Of a DNA stretch of 64,000 nt, positions 15,953 through 25,137 are shown in pieces. Numbering within the stretch: the stretch's first letter is position 1; every line of letters starts with the position of its first letter. The DNA is taken from NCBI GenBank assembly GCA_021769425.1, contig JAETSX010000038.1, forward strand, positions 1-64,000, given 5' to 3'. Source of the DNA: Eubacterium sp. (GTDB lineage: Bacteria; Bacillota; Clostridia; Lachnospirales; Lachnospiraceae). Below the pieces are notes generated by a model. It did not search any database. It was not told the DNA's origin and saw only the letters and a program-made list of their open reading frames with translations. The translations under genes and the position numbers were made by a program.

Positions 15953-18900
15953 GACATTGGACGATTATTGTGAAAACTAACGCTCTGTTTTCCTGTACTA
16001 AGAACCTTTGCCAGCTCCTGATTCTCAAGCTGACGGATCTCCCTGGTCGCTTCATATCCGTTCATCACCGGCATCCTGACATCCATCAGCACCGCCTGGT
16101 AGAAGCCTGGTTCAGATCGTTTCAGCATATCTACTGCAATCTGCCCGTTTCCGGCAATATCTATGGTAAATCCTGCATCTCCTAAAATTACCTGGGCAAT
16201 TTCCTGATTCAGCTCATTATCTTCCGCCAGCAAAATACGCCCGGTATAACGTTTGTTTGTTCCTCCGGTTCCCTGCTGTCCGCCGTTTTCTTCCGTATCT
16301 ACAATCGAATGCAGACAATTCCGCAGTTCAGACAAAAACAGAGGCTTGCTGCAAAATGCCGTAATTCCGGCTTCCTTGGCTTCATCCTCAATTTCCAGCC
16401 AGTCATAGGCTGTCAGAAGAATAATCGGCACATGATCCCCCATTTCTTTACGGATTCTCCTGGTAACCTCTATCCCGTTCATATCCGGCAGCATCCAGTC
16501 AATCATATATACCGTATAAATATCGTCCCGCATCACCGCCTGATGGGTGCGCAGCAGCGCTTCCTTTCCGGACAGCGTCCATTCCGCACGCATCCCAATC
16601 TGGCTCAGCATATAAGTCACGCTGTCACAGGTGTTAAAATCATCGTCTACCACAAGAGCTCTGCAATTTTTCAGTTCCGGAATATCCTGAGGTTCTTTCT
16701 CCGCTTCATGGAGACGGAATGTAAAACAGAGATTCACTTCCGTGCCAACGCCCTGCTGGCTTTTTAACTCAATGGCGCCGTTCATCATATCTACAATATT
16801 TTTGGTGATGGCCATGCCAAGGCCGGTGCCTTGAATTCCGCTGGCAGTGCTGCACTGTTCCCGCTCAAAAGGCTCAAAAATATGGGATACAAACTCCTCA
16901 CTCATGCCGATTCCCGTGTCCTTGATATCGAACTCGTAATTGGCATATCCTCCGGGGGCTCCGGGCTTTTCCGTCACCCGCATGCTGACAATGCCGCCTG
17001 ATCCTGTGTATTTTACGGCATTGCTCAGCAGATTCAAAAGCACCTGATTTAACCGCAGCTTATCGCAGTAAATTTCTTCATCCAGAACATCCACAGCGTC
17101 AATATACAATTCCAGCTGCTTCGCGTGGATATCTGCCAGCAGTATATTCCGCAGTCCGTGAAGAATATCCGGCAGGCGGCAGGGATTTTCATCCAGATGC
17201 ATCTTGCCGCTCTCAATCCGGCTCATGTCCAGCACATCATTAATCAGGCTCAGCAGATGATTTCCGGAAGTCTTGATTTTTTTCAGATATTCCTCCACCT
17301 GTTCCCTGTCACTTAAATGGGCAAGGGCAAGAGTTGTAAATCCCACGATGGCGTTCATAGGCGTGCGGATGTCATGGGACATATTGGACAGAAAAACGCT
17401 CTTCGCTTTATTTGCCCGGTTTGCCTGCATCAGCGCATTTTCCAGCAGGCTCTTCTTCTCCATCTCCCTGCGGGTTTCTTCATCCACGCTGCGGAATCCC
17501 AGCACCAGCCCCCGCTGCCCGCTCCATTCTCCGATACGGACTGCCTTCAGCTGAAAATATCTGATTGCGCCATCTCGTAAAATCCGGTAATTTCTGTGAC
17601 ATACAATTCTGTCCGCCATCTCTTTCTTCAGATTCTCTCCTGCGGCAAACTGCCTCAGATCCTCTTTGTCCTCTTCATACACAGACTCCTGTATGTAACG
17701 TTCCATCCCCGCCCGGAATGAAATCGTTCCATCCCTTCCCGGAACAAATGCACTGCCTTCTTCCCCATGATTGCGCAGAAGAATCGCGGTATCTGCATCC
17801 AGGTCCAGAAAGCAGACAATACTGTAATCTATGCCCAATGCCTGAATCAATTCTGTATGACGTTTTTCATTTTCCTTTTCTTCCATTTTCTGGGCCGTGC
17901 AGTCTAACAAAAACCGCTGATAAAACCTCTCTCCGTTCTCTTCCAACAGCTTGACGTTTCCCATCACATGCAGCATTGTCCCGTTCTCATGCTGCACCCG
18001 GTACTCTGTGCTGGCGCTGTCGCCCACCTTTTTCAGGGAATGGATACAGTTGCGAAGCTTTTTCTTGTCCTCTTCCAGAACAGAGCCTGCAACCATATCA
18101 AATCCATCCGCCAGAAACTCTTCCTCCGACTGATAGCCCAAAATCTCAAGAGCCGCCCGATTAATGCTGAAAAGCTTTGCGCCGTCTGTGGAATGGCGTA
18201 TTACGCCGCAGTCAATGGTGGTAAAGATCTTCTCCAGCGTCTCATTCTTCCGGGTGATTTCCCTCTCATAAGCCCGCTCCTGGGTAATGTCAATGGCCAC
18301 GCCCACCGTTCCCATCACGCTGCCGTCCACATCATAGAGCGGAGACTTATATGTTGTAAGAATCCGGGCGCCTGCCCCCGTCTGAATCACTTCTTCTGAA
18401 ACGCAGGTCTGTTTCCTGCGCATAACCTCCGCTTCTGATTCGATGCAGACCGGATCGTCATGCTCCACATCCCAGATGTAAGCATGGCCGCGCCCCTCCA
18501 CCTGCTGCCTGCTCTTATTCACTGCCTTGCAGAAACTGTCATTCACCTTTTCATGCATTCCATTTTTGTCCTTAAACCAGATGAGGTTCGGCACGCCATT
18601 GATCACAGTTTCAAAATAATGGTTGGTCTGCCAGAAATCTTTGTCCCTTTTGTACTCCTGCTGCCATCTGAGAAAACGAAATGCAGTTTCTTCCTCTGAC
18701 ATAGGGCAAATCCAGATATCTTTCACCTCTGCCAGTTCTCCCTTCAGACACTCCACCTGCTCTTTATCGGCCAGCAGGATAAGCTGTGCTTTTGGGCTTT
18801 TGGCCGAGATCAGAAATCGGATCTTTGCCTCATCCAAGGTTCTGAAATCTGCCAGGATCACATCCGATTCCGCCGCCAGTGATTCCTCCAGATTCTCGCT

Positions 18901-19008
18901 CTCTGAATATTCATGGGTAAAATGCTCCAGTGGAGGCATTTCTTTGATTTTTTCAAATACGCTGCATGTTCGGCCCAGTAAGTAAAACTGTACATGACAA
19001 TGATACAT
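15928..19008 (-). CDS. Hybrid sensor histidine kinase, second receiver domain truncated
   Basis: The 1026-residue protein starts at 19008 behind AAGGAG. It has an N-terminal regulator-like region, three PAS-type domains (about 130-510), HisKA with SNMSHDIRTPMNAIVGF, HATPase (NLLSNAVKYTGSGG, DTGIGM, GTGLGMAITK), a full receiver (LVVDDDFNTCD, DWMLPDMNG, SKPLF) and a second receiver (LAEDNELNQ, LMDVRMPVMNGYEATREIRQ). The second receiver stops after about 85 residues. Its end reads through foreign sequence into the repeat at 15952 (tail PMSYTKRRKN), so the Lys switch region is lost. No membrane helix is visible: a cytosolic sensor. Confidence 0.88.
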   Translation of the reverse strand: MYHCHVQFYLLGRTCSVFEKIKEMPPLEHFTHEYSESENLEESLAAESDVILADFRTLDEAKIRFLISAKSPKAQLILLADKEQVECLKGELAEVKDIWICPMSEEETAFRFLRWQQEYKRDKDFWQTNHYFETVINGVPNLIWFKDKNGMHEKVNDSFCKAVNKSRQQVEGRGHAYIWDVEHDDPVCIESEAEVMRRKQTCVSEEVIQTGAGARILTTYKSPLYDVDGSVMGTVGVAIDITQERAYEREITRKNETLEKIFTTIDCGVIRHSTDGAKLFSINRAALEILGYQSEEEFLADGFDMVAGSVLEEDKKKLRNCIHSLKKVGDSASTEYRVQHENGTMLHVMGNVKLLEENGERFYQRFLLDCTAQKMEEKENEKRHTELIQALGIDYSIVCFLDLDADTAILLRNHGEEGSAFVPGRDGTISFRAGMERYIQESVYEEDKEDLRQFAAGENLKKEMADRIVCHRNYRILRDGAIRYFQLKAVRIGEWSGQRGLVLGFRSVDEETRREMEKKSLLENALMQANRANKAKSVFLSNMSHDIRTPMNAIVGFTTLALAHLSDREQVEEYLKKIKTSGNHLLSLINDVLDMSRIESGKMHLDENPCRLPDILHGLRNILLADIHAKQLELYIDAVDVLDEEIYCDKLRLNQVLLNLLSNAVKYTGSGGIVSMRVTEKPGAPGGYANYEFDIKDTGIGMSEEFVSHIFEPFEREQCSTASGIQGTGLGMAITKNIVDMMNGAIELKSQQGVGTEVNLCFTFRLHEAEKEPQDIPELKNCRALVVDDDFNTCDSVTYMLSQIGMRAEWTLSGKEALLRTHQAVMRDDIYTVYMIDWMLPDMNGIEVTRRIRKEMGDHVPIILLTAYDWLEIEDEAKEAGITAFCSKPLFLSELRNCLHSIVDTEENGGQQGTGGTNKRYTGRILLAEDNELNQEIAQVILGDAGFTIDIAGNGQIAVDMLKRSEPGFYQAVLMDVRMPVMNGYEATREIRQLENQELAKVLSTGKQSVSFHNNRPMSYTKRRKN

Positions 19009-19033
19009 ATTGTTTCTCCTTGCTATCCTTAAT

Positions 19034-20419
19034 TTATGCATGAGCGATATCTGTATTCTCTGAAATTTCCCTGCTGATGGTGCACAAATCTTCCACCGTT
19101 AATCCATGAATATCCTCGTGTCCGGTAATCCGCGCAAAAGTCCGCAATTCCTCTGCAGAGCATTTCAGATAATTGGCCACCCTTTGGGCAGAGGCATCTT
19201 CCTGAAAGCGTTTTCTCAATTCCGGATCCTGAGTTGCCATTCCCACCGGACACATGCCCGTTCCGCAGATACGGTACTGCTGGCATGCCGCCGCTACCAT
19301 TGCAGCAGAAGCCACTGCAACTGCATCCGCTCCCATGGCAATTGCTTTTGCAAAATCGGAAGAAACTCTAAGTCCCCCGGTAATCACCAGATCAATCTCT
19401 GAATTTATGGAATCTAAATATTTCCTTGCCCGGGACAGGGCAAACACCGTAGGCACGCTTGTGGAGTCCCGGATAATGGCCGGGGACGCCCCTGTGGCTC
19501 CTCCTCTTCCGTCTATCGTTATAAAATCGGGTTCTGCAAACACGCAGTATTCCAAATCTTTTTCAATCCGTCCTGCGGCAATTTTAATTCCAATGGGCCT
19601 TCCCTCACTGCGGGCGCGGAGTTCTGCCACAAGTTTTTTCAAATCTTCCTTTGTATCAATCCCTGGGAATTTGGAGGGGCTTATCACGTCTTCCCCCATA
19701 GGTTTCCTGCGGATTTCGGCAATTTCCGGCGTCACCTTGCTTCCGGGCAGATGCCCTCCCATGCCGGGCTTGGTTCCCTGGCCGATTTTGATTTCAATGG
19801 CGTCGGATGATTTTAAATTCTCATCTGTGACGCTGTACTGATTGGGCACATATTCAAATATGTATTTATAGGCAGCCGCTTTTTCCTCCGGGAGAATTCC
19901 GCCTTCGCCGCTGCACATTGCAGTCTTTGCCATGGCGCTTCCTTTCGAAAGAGCGATTTTGCTTTCTCTGGAAAGGGCGCCGAAAGACATATGGGAAATA
20001 TAAACCGGCATTTCCAGAACCATAGGCTTTTTGGCATGCTTCCCTATTACAGTCTTAAGAGACACCTCTGCATGTTCTTCTAAAGGCGGCGGATTTAACT
20101 GGGCGCCAAGCACTAAGATGTCATCCCAGTCCGGCATCTTCCTTAAGGTTCCCATGGCTTCAATTGCCGATTTCCCGGTCACTGCCATCTCATGAATCTC
20201 TTTCATATAGCGGTAACTATTGTCTGTCTTCCTTGTATCTTTGGGATAGTTCAAATCCGCTTCTTCCGAAAGCTCCTCTGGTTCAGGCTCCTCCTGAGAT
20301 ATCAATTCAAACTTTTCCGCCGGCTGTTTGCAAAGCGGGCACTCCTTCAATTCCGAAAAAGATTTGCCCTGCTCCTTTTCGTCAAAAGTATAACCGCAGA
20401 CACTGCATTTGTACACCAT
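19034..20419 (-). CDS. Rubredoxin-domain / glutamate-synthase-like FMN protein
   Basis: The 461-residue protein fuses an N-terminal rubredoxin-like module (KCSVCGYTFDE ... ECPLCKQ, about 1-40) to the FMN-binding glutamate synthase core (SHMSFGALSRESKIALSKG, SGEGGILPEE, KIGQGTKPGMGGHLPG, TIDGRGGATGASP, LVITGGLR, and the 3Fe-4S cluster CQQYRICGTGMCPVG). The glutaminase domain of GltB is absent. Such stand-alone proteins are common in anaerobes, and their true substrate is often unproven. The rubredoxin module suggests an electron input. It has its own strong promoter, divergent from the LacI gene. Confidence 0.88.
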   Translation of the reverse strand: MVYKCSVCGYTFDEKEQGKSFSELKECPLCKQPAEKFELISQEEPEPEELSEEADLNYPKDTRKTDNSYRYMKEIHEMAVTGKSAIEAMGTLRKMPDWDDILVLGAQLNPPPLEEHAEVSLKTVIGKHAKKPMVLEMPVYISHMSFGALSRESKIALSKGSAMAKTAMCSGEGGILPEEKAAAYKYIFEYVPNQYSVTDENLKSSDAIEIKIGQGTKPGMGGHLPGSKVTPEIAEIRRKPMGEDVISPSKFPGIDTKEDLKKLVAELRARSEGRPIGIKIAAGRIEKDLEYCVFAEPDFITIDGRGGATGASPAIIRDSTSVPTVFALSRARKYLDSINSEIDLVITGGLRVSSDFAKAIAMGADAVAVASAAMVAAACQQYRICGTGMCPVGMATQDPELRKRFQEDASAQRVANYLKCSAEELRTFARITGHEDIHGLTVEDLCTISREISENTDIAHA

Positions 20420-20500
20420 TTTTCTTCCTCCTTGTTATTCTTTTCCCGCAATCTGGACACGGATAAAAATTGTCAAACCACAACACAATTCTATAAAAAA

Positions 20501-20529
20501 ATTGTATTTTATTTCCCTGCTTTTGTCAA
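20501..20529 (-). promoter_or_regulatory. Promoter of the glutamate-synthase-like gene
   Basis: On the minus strand TTGACA (20524-20529), exactly 17 bp, TACAAT (20501-20506). Confidence 0.8.
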
Positions 20530-20575
20530 TTGAAAATACAACATCCGGGTATTTTGATTTAAACGAAATATTTAC

Positions 20576-20604
20576 TTGAAAGCATGGAAAAAAGATGATA
20601 TGAT
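20576..20604 (+). promoter_or_regulatory. Promoter of the LacI-family gene
   Basis: TTGAAA (20576-20581), 17 bp, TATGAT (20599-20604), back-to-back with the minus-strand promoter at 20501-20529. Confidence 0.75.
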
Positions 20605-20651
20605 CAAAGAAAAATTTACTAATTTAAGGCAACAAAGGAAACAAACATACC

Positions 20652-21695
20652 ATGCAAAGAACAACCATTAAAGATATCGCGGCAGCGGCAGGCGTCTCAC
20701 ACACCACCGTTTCTTATGTATTGAATAAGAACCCAAACCAGAAGATTTCAGATAAAACCAGGAGAAAAGTAATCGAAACCGCAAGGAATCTGAATTATAT
20801 TCCCAACGAGAACGCACGTTCCCTGCGCAGCGACAGCACCCACTGCATCACCGTGGCCCTGGAGAAATCCATTACCCATACCCGTTTCAGCGGCATACTC
20901 CAGGGAATCCGGGAAGAACTGGGGACAGAAGGATACGGCCTTTTGCTGACTGGATTTCAGACCAGGGACAATATGAAGAACCCTTACTACCTTGACAGCG
21001 TACTGCAGCGGCGGGCAGACGGCATTATCTACATTTCGTCTGACGGCCTCTCTCCAGCCTGCAGCAAGAATATTGAAGCCTACCGCCTGCCTTTCGTGGC
21101 ATGCGACTGCTGCCCCGATGAAGAAAGCCTGGCCAGCGTCAGCTTCGATTATGAAAAGGGAGCTTTTGAAGTGGCATGCCGCTTATTCGGGGAAGGCGCC
21201 AGGAGAATCCTGTACTGGCAGCCAGACGCGCCTACCTTTCAGGAAACCTATCGTATCACAGGCCTGGAAAGAGCAAGGGAGCTCTACTCCGGAACTGTCA
21301 TTGAAGTCTGTAAAATGCCCTGTATTCCCGACAGCGCCTCTCCCAACGACCGTTACCCATTAATTGATGATGTGTGCCGGCAGTCTCTGGTGCAGAATGT
21401 AATGCCCCATCTGGCTTCTTTTAAAGAAGGGGACGCCGTGGTATGCAGCTGGGGCGTCATGGTCAAACACCTCTGCGCCGCACTTTACCAGAGAAATGAC
21501 AAAAGATTCAAAATCGCCCTGCTCTCAGATGCAGACATTCCTGTAATTCCCAATATTAGGGTTCTTACCAGCCGCCCGGGATTCATCCGGGGCGGAAGGG
21601 AAAGCGCAAAACTTCTGCTGTCACAGCTCAGGGGGGAAAATGTGAACCTTCGGGTGGTATTGGACCCGGACCCGCCTACTTATGTTGAGTTATAG
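20652..21695 (+). CDS. LacI-family transcriptional regulator
   Basis: The 347-residue protein has the LacI headpiece (TIKDIAAAAGVSHTTVSYVLN at 4-24, hinge region around NENARSLRS) and a periplasmic-binding-protein-like sensor domain (residues 60-345; ADGIIYISSDG, FVACDCCP, GRESAKLLL). The effector is unknown. It lies beside esterase and transporter genes on the other strand and may regulate them. A terminator follows at once. Confidence 0.92.
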   Translation: MQRTTIKDIAAAAGVSHTTVSYVLNKNPNQKISDKTRRKVIETARNLNYIPNENARSLRSDSTHCITVALEKSITHTRFSGILQGIREELGTEGYGLLLTGFQTRDNMKNPYYLDSVLQRRADGIIYISSDGLSPACSKNIEAYRLPFVACDCCPDEESLASVSFDYEKGAFEVACRLFGEGARRILYWQPDAPTFQETYRITGLERARELYSGTVIEVCKMPCIPDSASPNDRYPLIDDVCRQSLVQNVMPHLASFKEGDAVVCSWGVMVKHLCAALYQRNDKRFKIALLSDADIPVIPNIRVLTSRPGFIRGGRESAKLLLSQLRGENVNLRVVLDPDPPTYVEL

Positions 21696-21712
21696 TATTC
21701 TATGAAAGAAAG

Positions 21713-21760
21713 AAAAGGCCGCCGTATTTCGAAACCTCAATACGACAGCCTTTTCATTTT
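21713..21760. terminator. Bidirectional terminator
   Basis: AAAAGGCCGCCGTATT (21713-21728) pairs with AATACGACAGCCTTTT (21739-21754), two mismatches, followed by CATTTTTT. It serves the converging LacI and esterase genes. Confidence 0.8.
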
Positions 21761-21786
21761 TTCACAGCGGCAAAACCGTTCTGCCT

Positions 21787-22800
21787 TTACGCTCCTCTGC
21801 GCACGGACACGTAGAATTCCCCGCTCTCCTTCAGACAGTGAACCGCTTCTTCCATCATACGCCCATAATGCATAAACGCATGGAGCGCACCGGGCACAAT
21901 CTCCAGTTTTGTATGCACTCCCCGGCTTTTTAAGATGGCATGAAGAGCCTGAGAATCTCCCAGCAGCGGATCCAAATCTCCGCAGCAGAGATAAGCAGCG
22001 GGAACCCCATGGGTCAGGTCATTGTTCAGGGTGGAAAAATATGGATTTTCCATATCTGCCATCCCTTCTTCCAGATAATAGCTGACATAAGCCAGCATAT
22101 CCGCTTTTGTCATACCGTCCAAAGCCGTTCCGTTCAGCCTCCAGGAATACCCGTCAAACATGCCGTAGCTTCCATAATAAAGCAGCAGCGCACAGATGTA
22201 GTCGTTTCCTCCGAAAGCGTCCCGAAGATACAGGTTAGCTGCCAGCGCAAGGTTGGCGCCGCCGGAGTCACCGCCAATTGCCATTTTGTCCGGAGAAATG
22301 TTATATTCTTCTGCGTGCTCATGGAAATGGCGTACCACTGCCGCAGATTCATACAGCGGTATGGGGAATTTTGCTTCCGGCGCCAGATGATAGTCTACGC
22401 CAATCACCACACAGTCTCCGGATTCCATCACGCACCGCATCATTCTATCGTGGGTGTCATTACTGCCGACGGTAAAACCGCCTCCATGAATAAACACCAG
22501 GGCATTTCTGCCCGGTTTTTCATCCGGATAATAGATACGCACTGGAACCGGCCCAATGGGGCCTTCCACCTCTGTATTAACAACTTTGAAAGGTTCCGGT
22601 CCGCCCTCATTCCAGAATTTCCGTTCCTCAATATATTTCTCCCGAAGCTCGGTCCAGCTGCAGTTGGTATCAAAAGCATCCTTGGAATGCTCCGCCTGAT
22701 AATCAATGACGCGTTTCATCCCTTCGGAAAGCAGCGGATAAGGATCCGGCTTATTGATTTCCATATTCACTTTAAACTCCGGCATCTTAAATTGATACAT
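21787..22800 (-). CDS. Alpha/beta hydrolase, hormone-sensitive-lipase (Aes-like) esterase
   Basis: The 337-residue cytosolic esterase has the oxyanion motif HGGG at 105-108, nucleophile Ser179 in GDSGG, Asp277 in GDLDPLLGD and His307 in ALHAFMHYG: a full catalytic triad. The family cleaves short acyl or aryl esters. The start follows GAAGGAGGGATAAT and lies directly after the MFS gene stop, so it is cotranscribed with that transporter. Inference: the MFS imports an esterified compound that this enzyme opens. Confidence 0.9.
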   Translation of the reverse strand: MYQFKMPEFKVNMEINKPDPYPLLSEGMKRVIDYQAEHSKDAFDTNCSWTELREKYIEERKFWNEGGPEPFKVVNTEVEGPIGPVPVRIYYPDEKPGRNALVFIHGGGFTVGSNDTHDRMMRCVMESGDCVVIGVDYHLAPEAKFPIPLYESAAVVRHFHEHAEEYNISPDKMAIGGDSGGANLALAANLYLRDAFGGNDYICALLLYYGSYGMFDGYSWRLNGTALDGMTKADMLAYVSYYLEEGMADMENPYFSTLNNDLTHGVPAAYLCCGDLDPLLGDSQALHAILKSRGVHTKLEIVPGALHAFMHYGRMMEEAVHCLKESGEFYVSVRRGA

Positions 22801-22801
22801 A

Positions 22802-24082
22802 TTATCCCTCCTTCAAAGTTGCCTGGTACTCCGGCGTTTTCCTATATTTCAGCACCAGACGGTCACTAATCACTGCGCACACCAGTCCAAGAGCCATAGC
22901 CGCCATACAGGTGATGAACACAAAGCGGTATCCGCCCACCGGATCTGCCTCAATCTGCGCACCGCACAGGGAAGTATAGAAAGTATCCGGCAGGAAACCA
23001 ATCAGGGAAGCAATACCGATAACACTGCCCACCTGATTCTTGGAAGTTCCGATCTCATCAATTACCGCATAGTAAAGAGCACGGAACACCGGATAGCATA
23101 AGGTAGAGAAAATCATAATAATCATAATCGGATACATGGTTGCCGCAGAACCCGGAACCAGAATCAATACAAGGTAACTTACAATCGAACCGATTCCTGC
23201 ATAAATCATAAATTTGCTGGAACGTCCCATTTTCTTTGCTGCGATTGCAGAAACGCCGGCGCCGATTAACGTACAGATCGTCCGGTTGTAGTTTGCAAAA
23301 ATAACCGTCATATTCTGATCCATACCGCAGATATTTGCAAGATAAGGCGCAAGATAAGAAATTCCCGCCTGTGCCACACATGCTCCGCAGATCATTCCTG
23401 CAAGAAGATATGTAATCGGCAGTTTAAACGCAAACAGCATAGCCTTGATACTGTCCACAAGCCCTTCATTGGTGGAACCGTCGCTGCTGGTCTTCGGCAT
23501 CAGGAAAATCATGGCAACTCCAACCAGAATCATAACGATACTGCAGGAAGCCACCACATAACTCATAGCCTTTGCGCTGTCTGCAGAAAATTTAGTAAAA
23601 ATAGCTACGAAGAAAGAAGTCAGGACAATTCCTACAATCCCGCGCCCGGCCTCTAAGGTTCCAAACATACTGCCCTGTTCATCAGATCCTGCAATCAGAT
23701 TAATACATTTGATAGACGCTGACCAATAGGTAAGCACTGTTGTAAACGCCCACGCCACATGGATCACCATCAGCATGGTGTAACTCGGCCAGGTTGCTTC
23801 CCACAGTCCCAGCGCGCCTGTACCGATCATGGAAATAATCAAAAGCTTCTTCGCGTCAAATTTATCAGCAATCCACCCGCCCGGCAGATATAAAATCACG
23901 TTTGCAATTCCGTATACATTCAGCAGCTTACCATAAGCTGCATCCTGCCCTACCAGATGCATTGCTTCCTGCAGGGGCGTATAATAAGTGTACATCAGAT
24001 ACGGCAGCACATAGATGGTGTTCAAAGACAGCATCATCAGAATAAGCGTAATAATTTTTGCACTGTTTTTTGTCTTAGCCAT
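22802..24082 (-). CDS. MFS transporter
   Basis: The 426-residue protein starts MAKTKNSAKIITL at 24082 behind CTAGGAGGAAG; 25 further in-frame residues upstream lack a site. It has twelve hydrophobic segments and the MFS signature GGWIADKFDAKKL between helices 2 and 3. The sequence looks closest to organic-anion or sugar-phosphate permeases; the substrate cannot be read. It forms an operon with the esterase downstream. Confidence 0.88.
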   Translation of the reverse strand: MAKTKNSAKIITLILMMLSLNTIYVLPYLMYTYYTPLQEAMHLVGQDAAYGKLLNVYGIANVILYLPGGWIADKFDAKKLLIISMIGTGALGLWEATWPSYTMLMVIHVAWAFTTVLTYWSASIKCINLIAGSDEQGSMFGTLEAGRGIVGIVLTSFFVAIFTKFSADSAKAMSYVVASCSIVMILVGVAMIFLMPKTSSDGSTNEGLVDSIKAMLFAFKLPITYLLAGMICGACVAQAGISYLAPYLANICGMDQNMTVIFANYNRTICTLIGAGVSAIAAKKMGRSSKFMIYAGIGSIVSYLVLILVPGSAATMYPIMIIMIFSTLCYPVFRALYYAVIDEIGTSKNQVGSVIGIASLIGFLPDTFYTSLCGAQIEADPVGGYRFVFITCMAAMALGLVCAVISDRLVLKYRKTPEYQATLKEG

Positions 24083-24153
24083 AGTCTTCCTCCTAGTTTT
24101 ATCGTGGCAGCGTTCCAAAAACCCCATTCTCCGGATTCTGGAACCGCTCCAAA

Positions 24154-25014
24154 TCAAGTTATTTTACTTCCGCTGAAATGCCCTCCGATGAGCTCGTTCG
24201 CCGGAACCACCACCACAAACGCAGTAGGGTCTAATTCTTTCAAAAGCGTTTTTACCTGAAACACTTCCCGCGGACGCACCGCCACCATCAAAACATTTCT
24301 TTCTTCACCGGTATACATGCCATTGCTGTCCCAGCGGGTTACCGCCCTTCCCAGTTTTTCCATCAGGGGATTCGCAATTTCCTTTGCATCTCTCCCGCTG
24401 ACCACAAGGCAGATGCTTCCACGCCCAATGCCCAGAAGCACACGGTCAGCCACCGTGGAACATACAAAAATTGTCACAATGGCATACAGCCCCACTTCCA
24501 CATTTCCAAATACCAGCATCGCCAGAACCACGATGCCCCCGTCGATAAACAGGCTCAGCCTGGCAACGCTCAAAGACGGTATTTTTTCATTCAGCAGACG
24601 GCACAGAAGATCCGTGCCTCCCACCGAAACATTACCAACGGTAAGCAGCGTCATGCCGATTCCATAAAGCACTCCGCCGAAAATAGCTGCAACCAGCGGC
24701 TCATTTGTCAGCGTCGGCATCATCCGGTCAAGGATCTCCACCGTAAATGAATACAAAAACGCCGCAACAATGGTGCCTATGGTATACTTCCATCCTTTAA
24801 TTACAACTGCACTGGCAAGGATTGGGATATTCATAACCAAAGTCAGCATACCAACCCCCAGCGGCAGGAAACTGCAGAGCACCACTGCAATTCCCGCAAG
24901 GCCTCCCGCCGCAATATTATTTCCGGTCAGAAACAATGCCAAAGCCAGCGCATACAGCAGATTGCCTCCCATCAGGAAACCCCAGCTTCTCAATGAACCC
25001 AACTCTTTTTTCAT
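24154..25014 (-). CDS. YitT-family membrane protein (DUF161/DUF2179)
   Basis: About 286 residues from the ATG at 25014; another in-frame start at 25074 with GAGGGG is possible but lies in a sequence duplicated from the neighbouring symporter gene end. It has five or six hydrophobic segments (GNNIAAGGLAGIAVVL, GNVSVGGTDLLCRLL) and a C-terminal soluble DUF2179 domain (TGEERNVLMVAVRPREVFQVKTLLKELDPTAFVVV). The role is unknown; some family members are linked to stress or transport. Confidence 0.82.
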   Translation of the reverse strand: MKKELGSLRSWGFLMGGNLLYALALALFLTGNNIAAGGLAGIAVVLCSFLPLGVGMLTLVMNIPILASAVVIKGWKYTIGTIVAAFLYSFTVEILDRMMPTLTNEPLVAAIFGGVLYGIGMTLLTVGNVSVGGTDLLCRLLNEKIPSLSVARLSLFIDGGIVVLAMLVFGNVEVGLYAIVTIFVCSTVADRVLLGIGRGSICLVVSGRDAKEIANPLMEKLGRAVTRWDSNGMYTGEERNVLMVAVRPREVFQVKTLLKELDPTAFVVVVPANELIGGHFSGSKIT

Positions 25015-25028
25015 CACCGTATACCATG

Positions 25029-25137
25029 ATCGGGCAGCGCCCGTCCAAACAACAGAAAACACATCATTTTGCACCGAACCCCTCTTCTTTACAGCAAACC
25101 GTTATAGGGCAATGCCCATCCAAACAGCAGAAAACAC
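25029..25137 (-). repeat. Imperfect duplication of the symporter gene 3' end
   Basis: A 34-bp stretch at 25104-25137, inside the last codons of the SSS symporter gene, recurs at 25029-25062 with 5 mismatches, 75 bp away and past the stop codon. It reshapes the start region of the YitT gene. Confidence 0.7.

Noticed and set aside
15810..16055. 82-residue upstream extension of the secreted protein
   Set aside because: It would be translated from the dispersed repeat; the ATG at 15809 has AAGGAG and begins a clear signal peptide.
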